Origin: Myxococcales bacterium
GTDB lineage: Bacteria > Myxococcota_A > Polyangia > Palsa-1104
Assembly (NCBI GenBank): GCA_003170275.1
Contig: PNAM01000012.1
Coordinates: 34,215 to 98,214 of the forward strand
DNA length: 64,000 bases
Reading direction: 5' to 3'
The translations under genes and the position numbers were made by a program. A model generated the notes under the pieces. It was not told the DNA's origin and made no database searches. It worked only from the letters and a program-made list of their open reading frames with translations. Of the stretch, positions 46,312 to 56,129 are shown in pieces. Every line of letters starts with the position of its first letter. The first letter of the stretch is position 1.

Positions 46312-46830
46312 ATGCGCAGACGTCCCCGCAGCGCCTCCGGGTTCACCCTGATCGAGCTGATGATCGTGGTCGCCATCACCGGCATCCTCGCTTCAGTCGC
46401 GGTCCCCGCGTACATGAAATACACGCGACGCGCGATGACCTCCGAGGCGCTCCTGAACCTGCGCCGGATGTACGACGGCGCGGTCGCGTACTACGTCGGC
46501 GAGCACTCCAACCAGACCGGCGCGATCCTGGCCAAGCAGATGCCGCCGACCGCAGGCCCCACGCCCGCGGCCATCCCGGCCGGCGTCAAGTACCAGCCGG
46601 TGCCCAGCGACTTCGACACGCCGGAGTGGAACTGTGTGGAGTTCGCCGTGCGCGATCCGTTCCGCTATCAGTATTCGTTCAACCAGTCGTCGCTCACCAC
46701 CGCGACCATGCTCGCGCAGGGCGATCTGGACGGCGACAGCATTCCGTCCACGTTTCAGCGCAGCGTGACCGGCAGTGCAGACGGCGTGACCGGCGGCGCT
46801 GGATTGTTCGTCGTCAACGACATCGAGTAA
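46312..46830 (+). CDS. Type IV pilin-like protein
   Basis: 172 aa. The prepilin signature is clear: a short basic leader ([10 protein letters not shown]) cleaved before [17 protein letters not shown], with the conserved Glu5 of the mature protein, then a long alpha1 helix and a globular domain of about 120 residues. Mature residues contain one Cys (WNC) near 106. It could be a PilA-type major pilin or a minor/pseudopilin; no other pil gene lies in the window. Start chosen at the ATG that gives the leader. Confidence 0.9.
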   Translation: MRRRPRSASGFTLIELMIVVAITGILASVAVPAYMKYTRRAMTSEALLNLRRMYDGAVAYYVGEHSNQTGAILAKQMPPTAGPTPAAIPAGVKYQPVPSDFDTPEWNCVEFAVRDPFRYQYSFNQSSLTTATMLAQGDLDGDSIPSTFQRSVTGSADGVTGGAGLFVVNDIE

Positions 46831-46831
46831 C

Positions 46832-48496
46832 ATCGCGGCCAAGCTGCCGTCCTTCGTCTTCGTCGCGACCTTCGCGTTCTACGTCGCCGGGCTGGCCCCG
46901 GCGCTCTATTGGCTCGACTCGAGCGAGCTGGCCGCCGCCGCGTGGCAGCTCGGCGTCGCGCATCCGCCCGGCCATGGGCTCGCGGCGCTGCTCGGCAAAG
47001 CGTGCACCCTGTTGCCGCTCGGGCCGGTGGCCATGCGCGTCGGGCTGGCCTCGGCGCTGTGCGGCGCGCTCGGAGCGGCGCAGACCGCCAGACTCGGCCG
47101 GCTGATCGCGCGACGCGTGCGCACGACGCTCGGCCAACAGACCGGGCCGGCGTTGCTCGACGACCTGCTCGGCGCGGCCGCGGGGCTGCTGTTCGGGCTG
47201 TCCTACGCCGCCGCGTTTCAGGCGGTGCGGCCCGAGGTGTACGCGCTCTCGGCGCTGCTGGTGCTGAGCGCGTTCCTCGAGGTGGCGCGCTTCGACGAGA
47301 CCGGCGATCGGCGCCGGCTGTACCTCGGCGCGTTGTGGGCCGGCCTGGCGCTCACCAACCATCACCTGCTGGCGCTGGCCGCACTGGTGCCGGCGGTGAT
47401 CTTCGTAGTGGCGCGGCGCCCGCAGGGCAAGGTGGCGCCGGCGATCGCGCGCGTGTGTGTGGCGGGCGGGTTGGGGCTGGCCCTGCTCGCGTACCTGCCG
47501 CTGCGCGCGGCGCGCCATCCGCTGGTCGATTGGGGCGCGCCCACGACCTGGTCGCGGCTGTACTGGACGGTCAGCGCGCAGGCGTTCCAGAAGTCGGTCG
47601 CGCGCGGCTCGACCGGGGATCTGCCGGGCGTGGGCATCGCGCTCGTGCTGCAGCTGCACCTGGTCGGCGCGCTCCTGGCGCTCGCGGGCGCGTACGTGCT
47701 GTTGCGCACGCCGCGCTTGCGCCGGCTCGGGTTGTTGCTGGTGGGCGCCGCGCTGTGCGACGCGGCGATGCCAGCGCTGGTCGGCTTCGACCCGTCGAAT
47801 CCCGACGCCTACGGCTACCTCGAGGCCGCGGTTGCGCTGTTCGCTGCGACCGCCTGCGCGCTGCCCGCGGCGATCAGCGTGCGCCTGCCGGGTCCGCGCG
47901 CGCGCACCGGCTCGCTGGCGGCGGCCGGCCTGTTGGCGGCGCTGGCGATCGGCTTCGGCTCGACCTCGTTCGCGCAGATCTCGCTCGCCGGCCAGCACGA
48001 CGCCGATCGCACGTTCTCCGCCTGGCTCGATCGCGCGCCCAGCCGCGCGCTGGTGGTGACCTCCTATTTCCAGACCATCTTCGGCATGTTCTACCTGCGC
48101 GCCGTCGAGGGCGCGCGGCCCGACGCGGAGCTGGTGCATCGCCATTTCCTCTCCTACCCCGGCTATCGCGACGAGCTCTTGCACGCGCGGCCCGAGCTCG
48201 CGCCGTTCCTCGGCGTGCGCGATCTGTTGCCGGCGACGGCGGTGCGCGAGCCGTTGTGGGTCGAGTACGATCTCGATCTGCCGGAGCCGCTGGTGCGGCG
48301 CGCGCAGGTGATCCCGGTGGCCGAGACCGCCGAGCCGCAGGCGCGTCGCATGGCCGCGTGGCAGGCGTTCCTCGCCGTGCACCGCGCGTGTCGCATCGGC
48401 GCGCAAGGCGAGGTGCGCCAGACACTCGCCGCCGCGCGTGCGCTGCTCGGCAAGTCGCCCGAGCTCGAGACGCTGGCCGCGACCTGCGGCCGCTAG
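46832..48496 (+). CDS. DUF2723-family membrane protein with no standard start codon
   Basis: About 554 aa. The conserved DUF2723 N terminus is present (APALYWLDSSELAAAAWQLG, AHPPGHGL), followed by 8 to 10 membrane helices and a C-terminal periplasmic part. Relatives are thought to be GT-C-like glycosyltransferases. The first ATG/GTG/TTG in frame is TTG 47012, which would remove the conserved region. The previous in-frame stop is at about 46787, and only non-AUG codons (CTG 46799, ATC 46832) lie between. The ATC, just after the pilin stop, is listed provisionally. Confidence 0.78.
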   Translation: MAAKLPSFVFVATFAFYVAGLAPALYWLDSSELAAAAWQLGVAHPPGHGLAALLGKACTLLPLGPVAMRVGLASALCGALGAAQTARLGRLIARRVRTTLGQQTGPALLDDLLGAAAGLLFGLSYAAAFQAVRPEVYALSALLVLSAFLEVARFDETGDRRRLYLGALWAGLALTNHHLLALAALVPAVIFVVARRPQGKVAPAIARVCVAGGLGLALLAYLPLRAARHPLVDWGAPTTWSRLYWTVSAQAFQKSVARGSTGDLPGVGIALVLQLHLVGALLALAGAYVLLRTPRLRRLGLLLVGAALCDAAMPALVGFDPSNPDAYGYLEAAVALFAATACALPAAISVRLPGPRARTGSLAAAGLLAALAIGFGSTSFAQISLAGQHDADRTFSAWLDRAPSRALVVTSYFQTIFGMFYLRAVEGARPDAELVHRHFLSYPGYRDELLHARPELAPFLGVRDLLPATAVREPLWVEYDLDLPEPLVRRAQVIPVAETAEPQARRMAAWQAFLAVHRACRIGAQGEVRQTLAAARALLGKSPELETLAATCGR

Positions 48497-48512
48497 CCCG
48501 CCGCTCCGGAAA

Positions 48513-48542
48513 TTGCTCCGCTCACCGCTTCCCTGTTACGAT
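48513..48542 (+). promoter_or_regulatory. TTGCTC-18-TACGAT promoter before 48552
   Basis: TTGCTC (48513-48518) and TACGAT (48537-48542) are 18 bp apart; the GTG at 48552 follows 9 nt after the -10. This supports the GTG rather than the ATG at 48600 as start. Confidence 0.45.
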
Positions 48543-48551
48543 CGCTCCGCC

Positions 48552-48995
48552 GTGACTGCCCGTCGAAAAGCCGCGCCCATCCCATTGCACCGCAAGCCTA
48601 TGGCGCGCGCCACGCGGGTTACACTCTTCGAGCGCGAGGTGCGCGAGCGGCTGAGCGGCCCGGCGATCGATCTGCTGCTGGCGCGCGCCAAGGTGCTCGC
48701 CGAAGGCAAGCGCTCGGCGTCGCCCACCGCCGCGCGCGTGTTCTTCGGCTCGATCATGCTCACCATCGACGTGCAGGATCTCGGCGCGGACGTGCGCGAA
48801 GCGTGCGACGCGCTGGCCGCCGAGCGCGTGGCCGGCCTGTTGGCGGGCGACGCGCGCGTGCTCAAGCGCGTGCGCGGGGTCGCCGAGCGCGAGGCGACGC
48901 GGTTGGCCGGCGCGCCGATCAAGGCGCACCTCTCGGACATGCGCGTGCGCGCCGAGGGCACGCGCGTGTTCATCGACGTCGACGTTCAAGAATAG
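48552..48995 (+). CDS. Conserved-looking small protein of unknown function
   Basis: 147 aa from GTG 48552, or 131 aa from ATG 48600. Mixed helical and beta composition: RVTLFEREVRERLSGPAIDLLLARAKVLAEGKR, a hydrophobic SIMLTIDVQDL, and a C-terminal strand RVFIDVDVQE. No signal or membrane helix. No family recognised. It ends 2 bp before the MerR-TPR gene, so the two probably form an operon. Confidence 0.6.
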   Translation: MTARRKAAPIPLHRKPMARATRVTLFEREVRERLSGPAIDLLLARAKVLAEGKRSASPTAARVFFGSIMLTIDVQDLGADVREACDALAAERVAGLLAGDARVLKRVRGVAEREATRLAGAPIKAHLSDMRVRAEGTRVFIDVDVQE

Positions 48996-48997
48996 TC

Positions 48998-49897
48998 ATG
49001 TACACCTCCAAAGATGTGGCCCAGATCGTCGGCGTGCAGGAAAGCCGCGTGCGCTATTGGGCGCAGACCGGCTTCGTCGGCCCGTCGGAGAAGCAGAACG
49101 GCCGCGCGGTCTACAGCTTCCAGGATCTGGTGGGCGTCAAGACCGCCAAGGAGCTGCTCGACCGCGGGTTGACCGTGCAGCGCGTGCGCAAGAACCTGGA
49201 CGCGCTCAAGGCGCAGCTCCCGCACATCGATCGGCCGCTGGCGCAGCTGCGCATCCTGTGCAATGGCGATCAGCTGGTGGTGACCGACTCCTCGGCGCAC
49301 TTCGAGCCGCTGAGCGGCCAGCTGGTGATGGACTTCGGGCTGGGCGCGCTCGAGGCCGAGCTCAAGCAGCTCGAGCAGCTGCCGTTCGGCGTGCCCAAGC
49401 CGACCGACCGCGAGGAGACCGCCTACGTCTGGTTCCTCGAGGGCACGCGCCTCGACGGCGAGCCGGGCGGAAGGCATGACGACGAGGCGCTGATCGCGTA
49501 CCAGAAGGCGCTCGACGGCGACCCGCTGTTGGCCGCGGCGCACACCAACGCCGGCAATCTGTTCCATCGGCGGGGCGCGCTCTCCGACGCGCGCAGCCAC
49601 TACGAGATCGCGCTGATGCTCGACCCCGAGCAGCCCGAGGCGCGCTACAACCTCGCCAACCTCTACGACGAGTCGGGCGAGCACGAGCGCGCGGTCGCCG
49701 AGTGGACCCACGTCGCGGCGGCCTGCCCGGAGTTCGCCGACGCGCACTTCAACCTCGCGGTCACCTTCTTTCAGGAAGGCTCGCCGACGCGCGCCAAGCT
49801 GCACCTGCAAAAATACCTGGCGCTCCAGGGTCAGGGCGACGGCGCCGCCACCGACGAATGGGCCGAGCGCGCCCGCCAGCTGCTCGCGCAACTTTAG
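48998..49897 (+). CDS. MerR-type HTH protein fused to TPR repeats
   Basis: 299 aa. The N-terminal winged helix (about 1-70) is MerR-like: YTSKDVAQIVGVQESRVRYWAQTGFVGPSE, FQDLVGVKTAKELLDRGLTVQRVRKNLDAL. A middle region (about 75-150) precedes three or more TPR units at the C terminus (LLAAAHTNAGNLFHRRGALSDARSHYEIAL, EARYNLANLYDESGEHERAVAEW). TPR in place of the usual effector-binding domain suggests control by protein-protein contact. Target genes are unknown. Confidence 0.85.
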   Translation: MYTSKDVAQIVGVQESRVRYWAQTGFVGPSEKQNGRAVYSFQDLVGVKTAKELLDRGLTVQRVRKNLDALKAQLPHIDRPLAQLRILCNGDQLVVTDSSAHFEPLSGQLVMDFGLGALEAELKQLEQLPFGVPKPTDREETAYVWFLEGTRLDGEPGGRHDDEALIAYQKALDGDPLLAAAHTNAGNLFHRRGALSDARSHYEIALMLDPEQPEARYNLANLYDESGEHERAVAEWTHVAAACPEFADAHFNLAVTFFQEGSPTRAKLHLQKYLALQGQGDGAATDEWAERARQLLAQL

Positions 49898-50001
49898 GCG
49901 ATTGCCGTCGCTGGCAGGGCAGCCGCGTCATGGTGGGACAAGTAGGTCGCGCGTGATCTCGCGCACTTGAAATCGGTACGCGGCTTGCTGAGCTGGTGGG
50001 C

Positions 50002-50451
50002 ATGCGGCACGTACCTGCGCTCTCGCTGCTGATCCTCGGCCTCGCGCTTCCGGCCTGCACGCGCGCCAACGGGCTCGCCATCGACGACGACGCCGGTGGC
50101 GGCTGCGGCGCCGACTGCGTAGATCTGGCGAGCAGCGACGGGGATTCGACCGATCTGCGACGGCACAAGGACATGGACTCGCCGCCCGCCGATCTCTCGA
50201 AGCCAGGCGACCTCGGCCCGATGATGTGCCTGGCCGCCTGCGACCACTGCTTCGGCGGTGTGTGCTGCGCCGGCGGGGCTAACGGCTGCTGCGCGGCGGG
50301 CGAGTGGTGCGACGCGAGCGGCCAGTGCCGTTGCGGGCAGAACGCCGCCTGCCAGAACGGGTTGACGTGCGCGACGGGCGGACCGATCGGCATGCAGGGC
50401 CAGTGCGGCATCATCTGCTGCGGCGGCCTGTCGAATCCCTGCCCGCTGTAA
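50002..50451 (+). CDS. Cys-rich lipoprotein
   Basis: 149 aa with lipobox LALPAC (Cys19). After an acidic linker rich in Asp and Ser, the second half has many Cys residues ([41 protein letters not shown]), a disulfide-rich module seen in myxobacterial extracellular proteins. Function unknown. The GTG at 49996 is a weaker start. Confidence 0.75.
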   Translation: MRHVPALSLLILGLALPACTRANGLAIDDDAGGGCGADCVDLASSDGDSTDLRRHKDMDSPPADLSKPGDLGPMMCLAACDHCFGGVCCAGGANGCCAAGEWCDASGQCRCGQNAACQNGLTCATGGPIGMQGQCGIICCGGLSNPCPL

Positions 50452-50499
50452 CGCCGCACCCTCTTTGACCGTGGTCGCTACTCGGGGCATGATCAAGCC

Positions 50500-50753
50500 A
50501 TGCCCATCTATGAATACACCTGCGAGTGCGGGGCCCGCCTGGAGTCGATCGAGCGGATGGGCGCGGTGCGCGAGCGCTGCGGCGAGCTGTGCACCCACGC
50601 CGGCCAAAAGCCGCCCAAGGGCGAAGGCCAGGTCGAGCGCGTGTTCTCGACGGGGATGATCCGCGGCGACGGCCACGAGGCCAAGGAGCCGACCTTCGAC
50701 CCGTGCAAGAAATCCAATCGGCCGGGCGGCGGCTGCGGCCCCGACGAATACTG

Positions 50754-50754
<1 letters not shown>
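50500..50754 (+). CDS. FmdB-family zinc ribbon protein
   Basis: 84 aa. [20 protein letters not shown] is the FmdB/CxxC_CxxC_SSSS signature with a CxC variant of the zinc knuckle, but the second knuckle is unusual (RCGELC). The C terminus is Gly/Cys containing (GGGCGPDEY). Thought to be a putative regulator; function unproven. Its stop overlaps the start of the ABC ATPase gene (TGATG), giving an operon with both ATPases. Confidence 0.82.
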
Positions 50755-51757
<1,003 letters not shown>

Positions 51758-51761
<4 letters not shown>

Positions 51762-52741
51762 GCCTCGTCTCCGTCGAGAATTTGACCAAGCACTACCCGC
51801 AGCGGAGCGGGTTGTGGGGCGCCGAGAAGATCGTCAAGGCGGTCGACGGCGTGTCGTTCCAGATCGCCGCCGGCGAGACGCTCGGGCTGGTCGGCGAATC
51901 GGGCTGCGGCAAGTCCACGCTCGGCCGCGCGCTGCTCCGGCTGCAGGAGCCGACCGCTGGGCGCGTGACCATCGACGGCACCGACGTGACCGCGCTCTCG
52001 TCGGGACCGCTGCGCGCGTTTCGCAAGAAGGCGCAGATCATCTTTCAGGATCCGTACGCGTCGCTCAACCCGCGCATGACCATCGGGCAGACGCTGTCGG
52101 AGCCGCTCGAGATCCACAAGCTCGGCGGCGATCGGCAGGGGCGCAAGACACGCGTGGCCGAGCTGCTGCAGCGGGTGGGCTTGCGGCCGGAGATGGCGAC
52201 GCGCTATCCGCACGAGTTCTCCGGCGGCCAGCGGCAGCGCATCGGCGTGGCGCGCGCGCTGGCGGTCGAGCCGCGCTTCATCGTCGCCGACGAGCCGCTG
52301 TCGGCGCTCGACGTCTCGATCCAGGCGCAGATCGTCAACCTCTTGGTCGAGCTGCAGGCCGAGTCCAAGCTCACCTACCTGTTCATCTCGCACGATCTGA
52401 AGATCGTCGAGCACCTGTGCGATCGCGTGGCGGTGATGTACCTCGGCAAGATCGTCGAGCTGGCCACCGCGGCGGCGCTCTACACCGGCCCGCGCCATCC
52501 GTACACCCAGGCGCTCTTGTCGGCGGTGCCGGTCCCCGATCCGGCCAGGCGGCGCGCGCGCATCATCCTCGAGGGCGATGTGCCGTCGCCGACCGCGCCG
52601 CCGCCAGGCTGCACGTTCCATCCGCGCTGCCCGCTGTACGCGCAGAAAGATCGGCCCGAGCGCTGCCGCACCGAGGCGCCCTCGCTCGTCGACCAGGGCG
52701 GCGGTCACCTGGCGGCCTGCCACTTCGCAGGGGACGCGTGA
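51758..52741 (+). CDS. Dpp/Opp-type ABC transporter ATP-binding protein (DppF-like)
   Basis: 327 aa from a GTG overlapping the previous stop by 4 bp (GTGA). Walker [21 protein letters not shown], signature FSGGQRQR, Walker [23 protein letters not shown]-terminal oligo_HPY with [10 protein letters not shown]. It pairs with the preceding subunit to energise an import complex whose membrane parts must be encoded elsewhere. Confidence 0.92.
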
Positions 52742-52747
52742 TACGCT
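52742..52747 (+). promoter_or_regulatory. -10 box TACGCT before 52757
   Basis: TACGCT overlaps the end of the ABC ATPase gene and lies 9 nt upstream of the GTG at 52757. Confidence 0.35.
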
Positions 52748-52756
52748 AGTCAGCCC

Positions 52757-55700
52757 GTGGCGCTGCGCATCCTGATCGTCGAGGACGACAAGCACATCCG
52801 GCGCATCCTCGAGTCGCTCCTGCAGCACGATCCGGCGCTGGCCGCGCGCGGCGTCGAGATCGTCGTGGCGGAGGACGGCAAGGCGGGCCTCGAGGCGCTC
52901 GAGAAAGGCCGCCCCGATCTGGTGGTGTCCGATCTGCTCATGCCGCGCATGGACGGCTTCACGTTCTGCCGCGAGCTGCGCAAGCACAAGAACGGGCAGG
53001 GCGTGCCGCTGATCGTCACCAGCGCGATCTACAAGGACCAGGCGACCATCAACCGGCTGCACGCGGAGACCGGCGCCGAGTTTTTCTCCAAGCCGTTCCA
53101 GGTGCGCGAGCTGATGGCCACCGTGCGGCGGCTGCTCGGCGAGCCCGTCCAGCCCGCGCCCAAGGCGGGCGCACCGGGCGAGCCGCCCAAGGCGCGGCGC
53201 ATCGACTCGATCGGGCTACCGGTGTCGGGCCAGCTCGCCGACCGCCCGCCGCCGCGCGTGCTGCTCGATCTGGCCGAGCAGAAGGGCACCGGCCTGCTCA
53301 TCTTTCAGCGCGGCAAGGTGTGCAAGGAGATCTCGCTGTTGCACGGCACGCCGGTGGCGGTGACCTCGAACCTGCGCACCGAGACGCTCGGACACTTTCT
53401 CGTCGCGCGCGGCATCCTCGACGAGCAGCGCCACCGGCAGGCGCTCGAGCGCGCGCAGCAGGGCCAGGATCGGCTCGGGTACGTGCTGGTCGAGCTCGGC
53501 TTCATCACCGAGCAGGAGCTGCTCAAGCAGCTCGGCGCCCAGATGCGCGCCAAGATCACCAACCTGTTGCGCTGGCGGGAGGGCGCGTGGAGCTTCCAGC
53601 CCGGCGCGCCGCCCACCGATCGCCTGCAGACGCCAGTGGAGGCGCCGCGCGTGGTGTTCACCGGCATGCAGAAGACCGCGCACGTCGACGAGATCGCGCA
53701 GGAGCTGGTCAAGGTGCGCGGGCGCGTGGGGCTGACGCTGCGCGCGGAGCGGCACCGCGAAGCGTTCGTGCGCGTGTTCGGCGCGCACGGCATCGAGACG
53801 CTGCAGCGGCGTCCGCTGCTCGAGGACGTGATGGCGGGCGCGGATCCGACCGCGATGCTGGTGCAGCTCGATGCGCTGCTGGTGTGCGGGATGGCCGAGA
53901 TCGAGCCGGGTCCCGTCGAGAAGCGCGGGCCGCGCGAGAAGACCGATCCGGCGGCGCTCGAGCGCATCATGATCGAGCGCCCGCCGGCCGCGGCGCCGCA
54001 ACAGCCGAAGAACCTGTACGACGAGCTGTTCACCGAAGAGCAGTCGGAGGTCAAGCCGATCCCGGTTGCGCAGCCGGCGGCCAACGCGGGTGCCGAGGAC
54101 GACGACGAAGACTCGGGCGTGATGCAGCTCCCGACCGGCGAGTACGCTCGACAGGCGGCCGAGATGGCGGCGAGCTCGCTGGTCGCCCAGATCGATCCGC
54201 ACGCCGAGGAGCTGCGCAAGGAGGTGCTCACCACCTACCTCGCGATCCACGGCAAGGACTACTACCAGGTGCTCGGCATCGAGCGCGACGCCGCACCCGA
54301 GGACATCGCCGCCGCCTACGCCGAGGTGGGGCGACGCTTTCGCCTGGAGCGGTTCGCCAACGTCGATCTCGGGCGCGACTACGCGCACCTCGAGGAGATC
54401 CACCAGATCTTGCGCTTCGCGTTCGAGTCGCTGTCGTCGCGCGAGCAGCGCGAGCAGTACGATCGTGTGCTCGAGTCGAAGATCATGCCGTCGCACGCCG
54501 CGCTCGACGCGGATCTGGCGGCGCAGCAGGCCACCGCGCTGCTCCTCAAGGGCGACCCCCACGCCGCGCGCGTGCGGCTCGAGGACGCGGTCGCCTCCGC
54601 GCCCGACCAGGGCGACTACCAGGCGCTGCTCGCGTGGGCGGTGTTCCTCTCTGAAGGCGGGACGCAGAAGGGCGTCACGCCGGCGCAGGTGCAGAAGGCG
54701 GCGGCCGCGGCGTGGGTGCACCTCGAGCAGGCGCTGGCGATCGATCCCGACTCGGTCGACGGGCACGACTACGCCGGCCGCATCGCCGGGCTCGCCGGCA
54801 ACGACGACGAAGCGGTCAAGCACCTGGAGAAAGTGCTCGACGCCGATCCCACGCGCGGCGACGCGCTCACTGCGCTCGAGGCCGCGCACACGCGCCGCTC
54901 GGACTGGCGCCGGCTCGAGCGCCAGTATCGCAAGCTCATCCACCGTCTCGGCGATCAGCAGGATCCGGAGCGTGCGCTGCGCCTGTGGTGGCGGCTGGCC
55001 GAGCTGTATCGCGCGCGGCTCAACGATCAGGGCTCGGCCAAGGTCGCCTACGAGATCGCCGCCAAGCTGGCGCCCGATGACCCGCGACCGCGCGAGGCGC
55101 TGGCCAAGCTGCACGCCGAGGTGCCCGGCGATTGGCTCAAGGCGCAACAGGCGCTGCGCGAGTCGTGGCGCATCGCGCCCTCCGACGGAAAACCGGGTCG
55201 CGCGCTGTTCAAGCTGCACCACGACGGGCAGCGCTGGGATCTGGCGCTCTCCTCGGCGGCGGCGCTGGCGGCGCGCGGCGTCGAGGACGCGCAGGCGGCC
55301 GACTTCCTCAAGCGCTTTCGCACGCGCTTTCTCCAGCGCGCCGCGCGCACGCTCTCGGCCGAGCTGATCGAGAAGCTGCGCCATCCCGACGACGACCCGG
55401 TGTTGTCGCGGCTGTTCGCGGTGGTGTTCGCGGCGCGCCACCCGCCGATCTCGCTGGCCGAGCTGGGCGTCGCCGTCACCGATCACATCGCGCCCGAGAC
55501 GCTGCCCGAGCCGTTCCAGAAGGTGCTGACCTACCTGGGCGATCTCTTCGCGGTCGCGGCGCCGCCGGTCTATCGACGCGCCGACTTCGGCGGCGACGCG
55601 CACGTGGGCGCGACCGCGCAGCCGGTGCTGCTCGCCGGCCCGCAGGCGCTCGCGCTCAACGACCGCGTCGGACTGGCGTTCCGCCTCGCGCGCGCGTTCA

Positions 55701-56119
55701 CCTATCTGTGGCCGGGCCGCGCGGTGTCGGGTGCGCTGCCGTCGCGCCAGCTCAAGGTCACGCTGCTCGCGACCGTGACGCTGGCGTCGCCCGGCCTCAA
55801 GATCGACGACGCCGACGGTCAGATCGCGACCTACCGCGCGCAGCTCGCCGCGATCCCATCGCTGGCGCGCGAGGTGGGGCCGCTGGTCGAGGAGCTCCTC
55901 AAGAATCCCAAGGGCACGCTCAACCTGTCGCGCTACGCGCGCGGCCTGGCGCGCACCGCCGATCGCGTCGGTCTGCTGGTGTGCAACGAGGTGCAGGCCG
56001 CGGCGCGCATCACCGCCGAGAGCAGCGTGCCCGGCGCGCTCGACGATCTGCTCGACTTCGCGCTCTCTCCGGAGTACCAATCGGCGAAGGAGGCCATTGG
56101 CCTCTCCATCGCGGTGTGA
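52757..56119 (+). CDS. Giant response regulator with DUF4388-like, J-like and TPR domains
   Basis: 1120 aa from a GTG. Receiver domain (about 1-128) with phospho-acceptor Asp in VVSDLLMPRMDG and the Lys in FFSKPF. A DUF4388-like region (about 155-340; PRVLLDLAEQKGTGLLIFQRG, FLVARGILDEQRHRQALERAQ). An acidic linker near 430-470. A J-like domain (about 500-565; DYYQVLGIERDAAPEDIAAAYAEVGRRF) again lacks HPD. TPR-rich helices run to about 830, then an uncharacterised C-terminal domain. A large phospho-controlled scaffold, possibly linked to motility or development. Not a DNA-binding regulator as far as can be seen. Confidence 0.85.
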   Translation: MALRILIVEDDKHIRRILESLLQHDPALAARGVEIVVAEDGKAGLEALEKGRPDLVVSDLLMPRMDGFTFCRELRKHKNGQGVPLIVTSAIYKDQATINRLHAETGAEFFSKPFQVRELMATVRRLLGEPVQPAPKAGAPGEPPKARRIDSIGLPVSGQLADRPPPRVLLDLAEQKGTGLLIFQRGKVCKEISLLHGTPVAVTSNLRTETLGHFLVARGILDEQRHRQALERAQQGQDRLGYVLVELGFITEQELLKQLGAQMRAKITNLLRWREGAWSFQPGAPPTDRLQTPVEAPRVVFTGMQKTAHVDEIAQELVKVRGRVGLTLRAERHREAFVRVFGAHGIETLQRRPLLEDVMAGADPTAMLVQLDALLVCGMAEIEPGPVEKRGPREKTDPAALERIMIERPPAAAPQQPKNLYDELFTEEQSEVKPIPVAQPAANAGAEDDDEDSGVMQLPTGEYARQAAEMAASSLVAQIDPHAEELRKEVLTTYLAIHGKDYYQVLGIERDAAPEDIAAAYAEVGRRFRLERFANVDLGRDYAHLEEIHQILRFAFESLSSREQREQYDRVLESKIMPSHAALDADLAAQQATALLLKGDPHAARVRLEDAVASAPDQGDYQALLAWAVFLSEGGTQKGVTPAQVQKAAAAAWVHLEQALAIDPDSVDGHDYAGRIAGLAGNDDEAVKHLEKVLDADPTRGDALTALEAAHTRRSDWRRLERQYRKLIHRLGDQQDPERALRLWWRLAELYRARLNDQGSAKVAYEIAAKLAPDDPRPREALAKLHAEVPGDWLKAQQALRESWRIAPSDGKPGRALFKLHHDGQRWDLALSSAAALAARGVEDAQAADFLKRFRTRFLQRAARTLSAELIEKLRHPDDDPVLSRLFAVVFAARHPPISLAELGVAVTDHIAPETLPEPFQKVLTYLGDLFAVAAPPVYRRADFGGDAHVGATAQPVLLAGPQALALNDRVGLAFRLARAFTYLWPGRAVSGALPSRQLKVTLLATVTLASPGLKIDDADGQIATYRAQLAAIPSLAREVGPLVEELLKNPKGTLNLSRYARGLARTADRVGLLVCNEVQAAARITAESSVPGALDDLLDFALSPEYQSAKEAIGLSIAV

Positions 56120-56129
56120 GGTAACGCAC

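Noticed and set aside
46814..48406. Long minus-strand open frame (530 codons) opposite the DUF2723 gene
   Set aside because: Arg/Gln/His-rich composition typical of antisense frames in GC-rich DNA; the plus strand has a recognised membrane protein.
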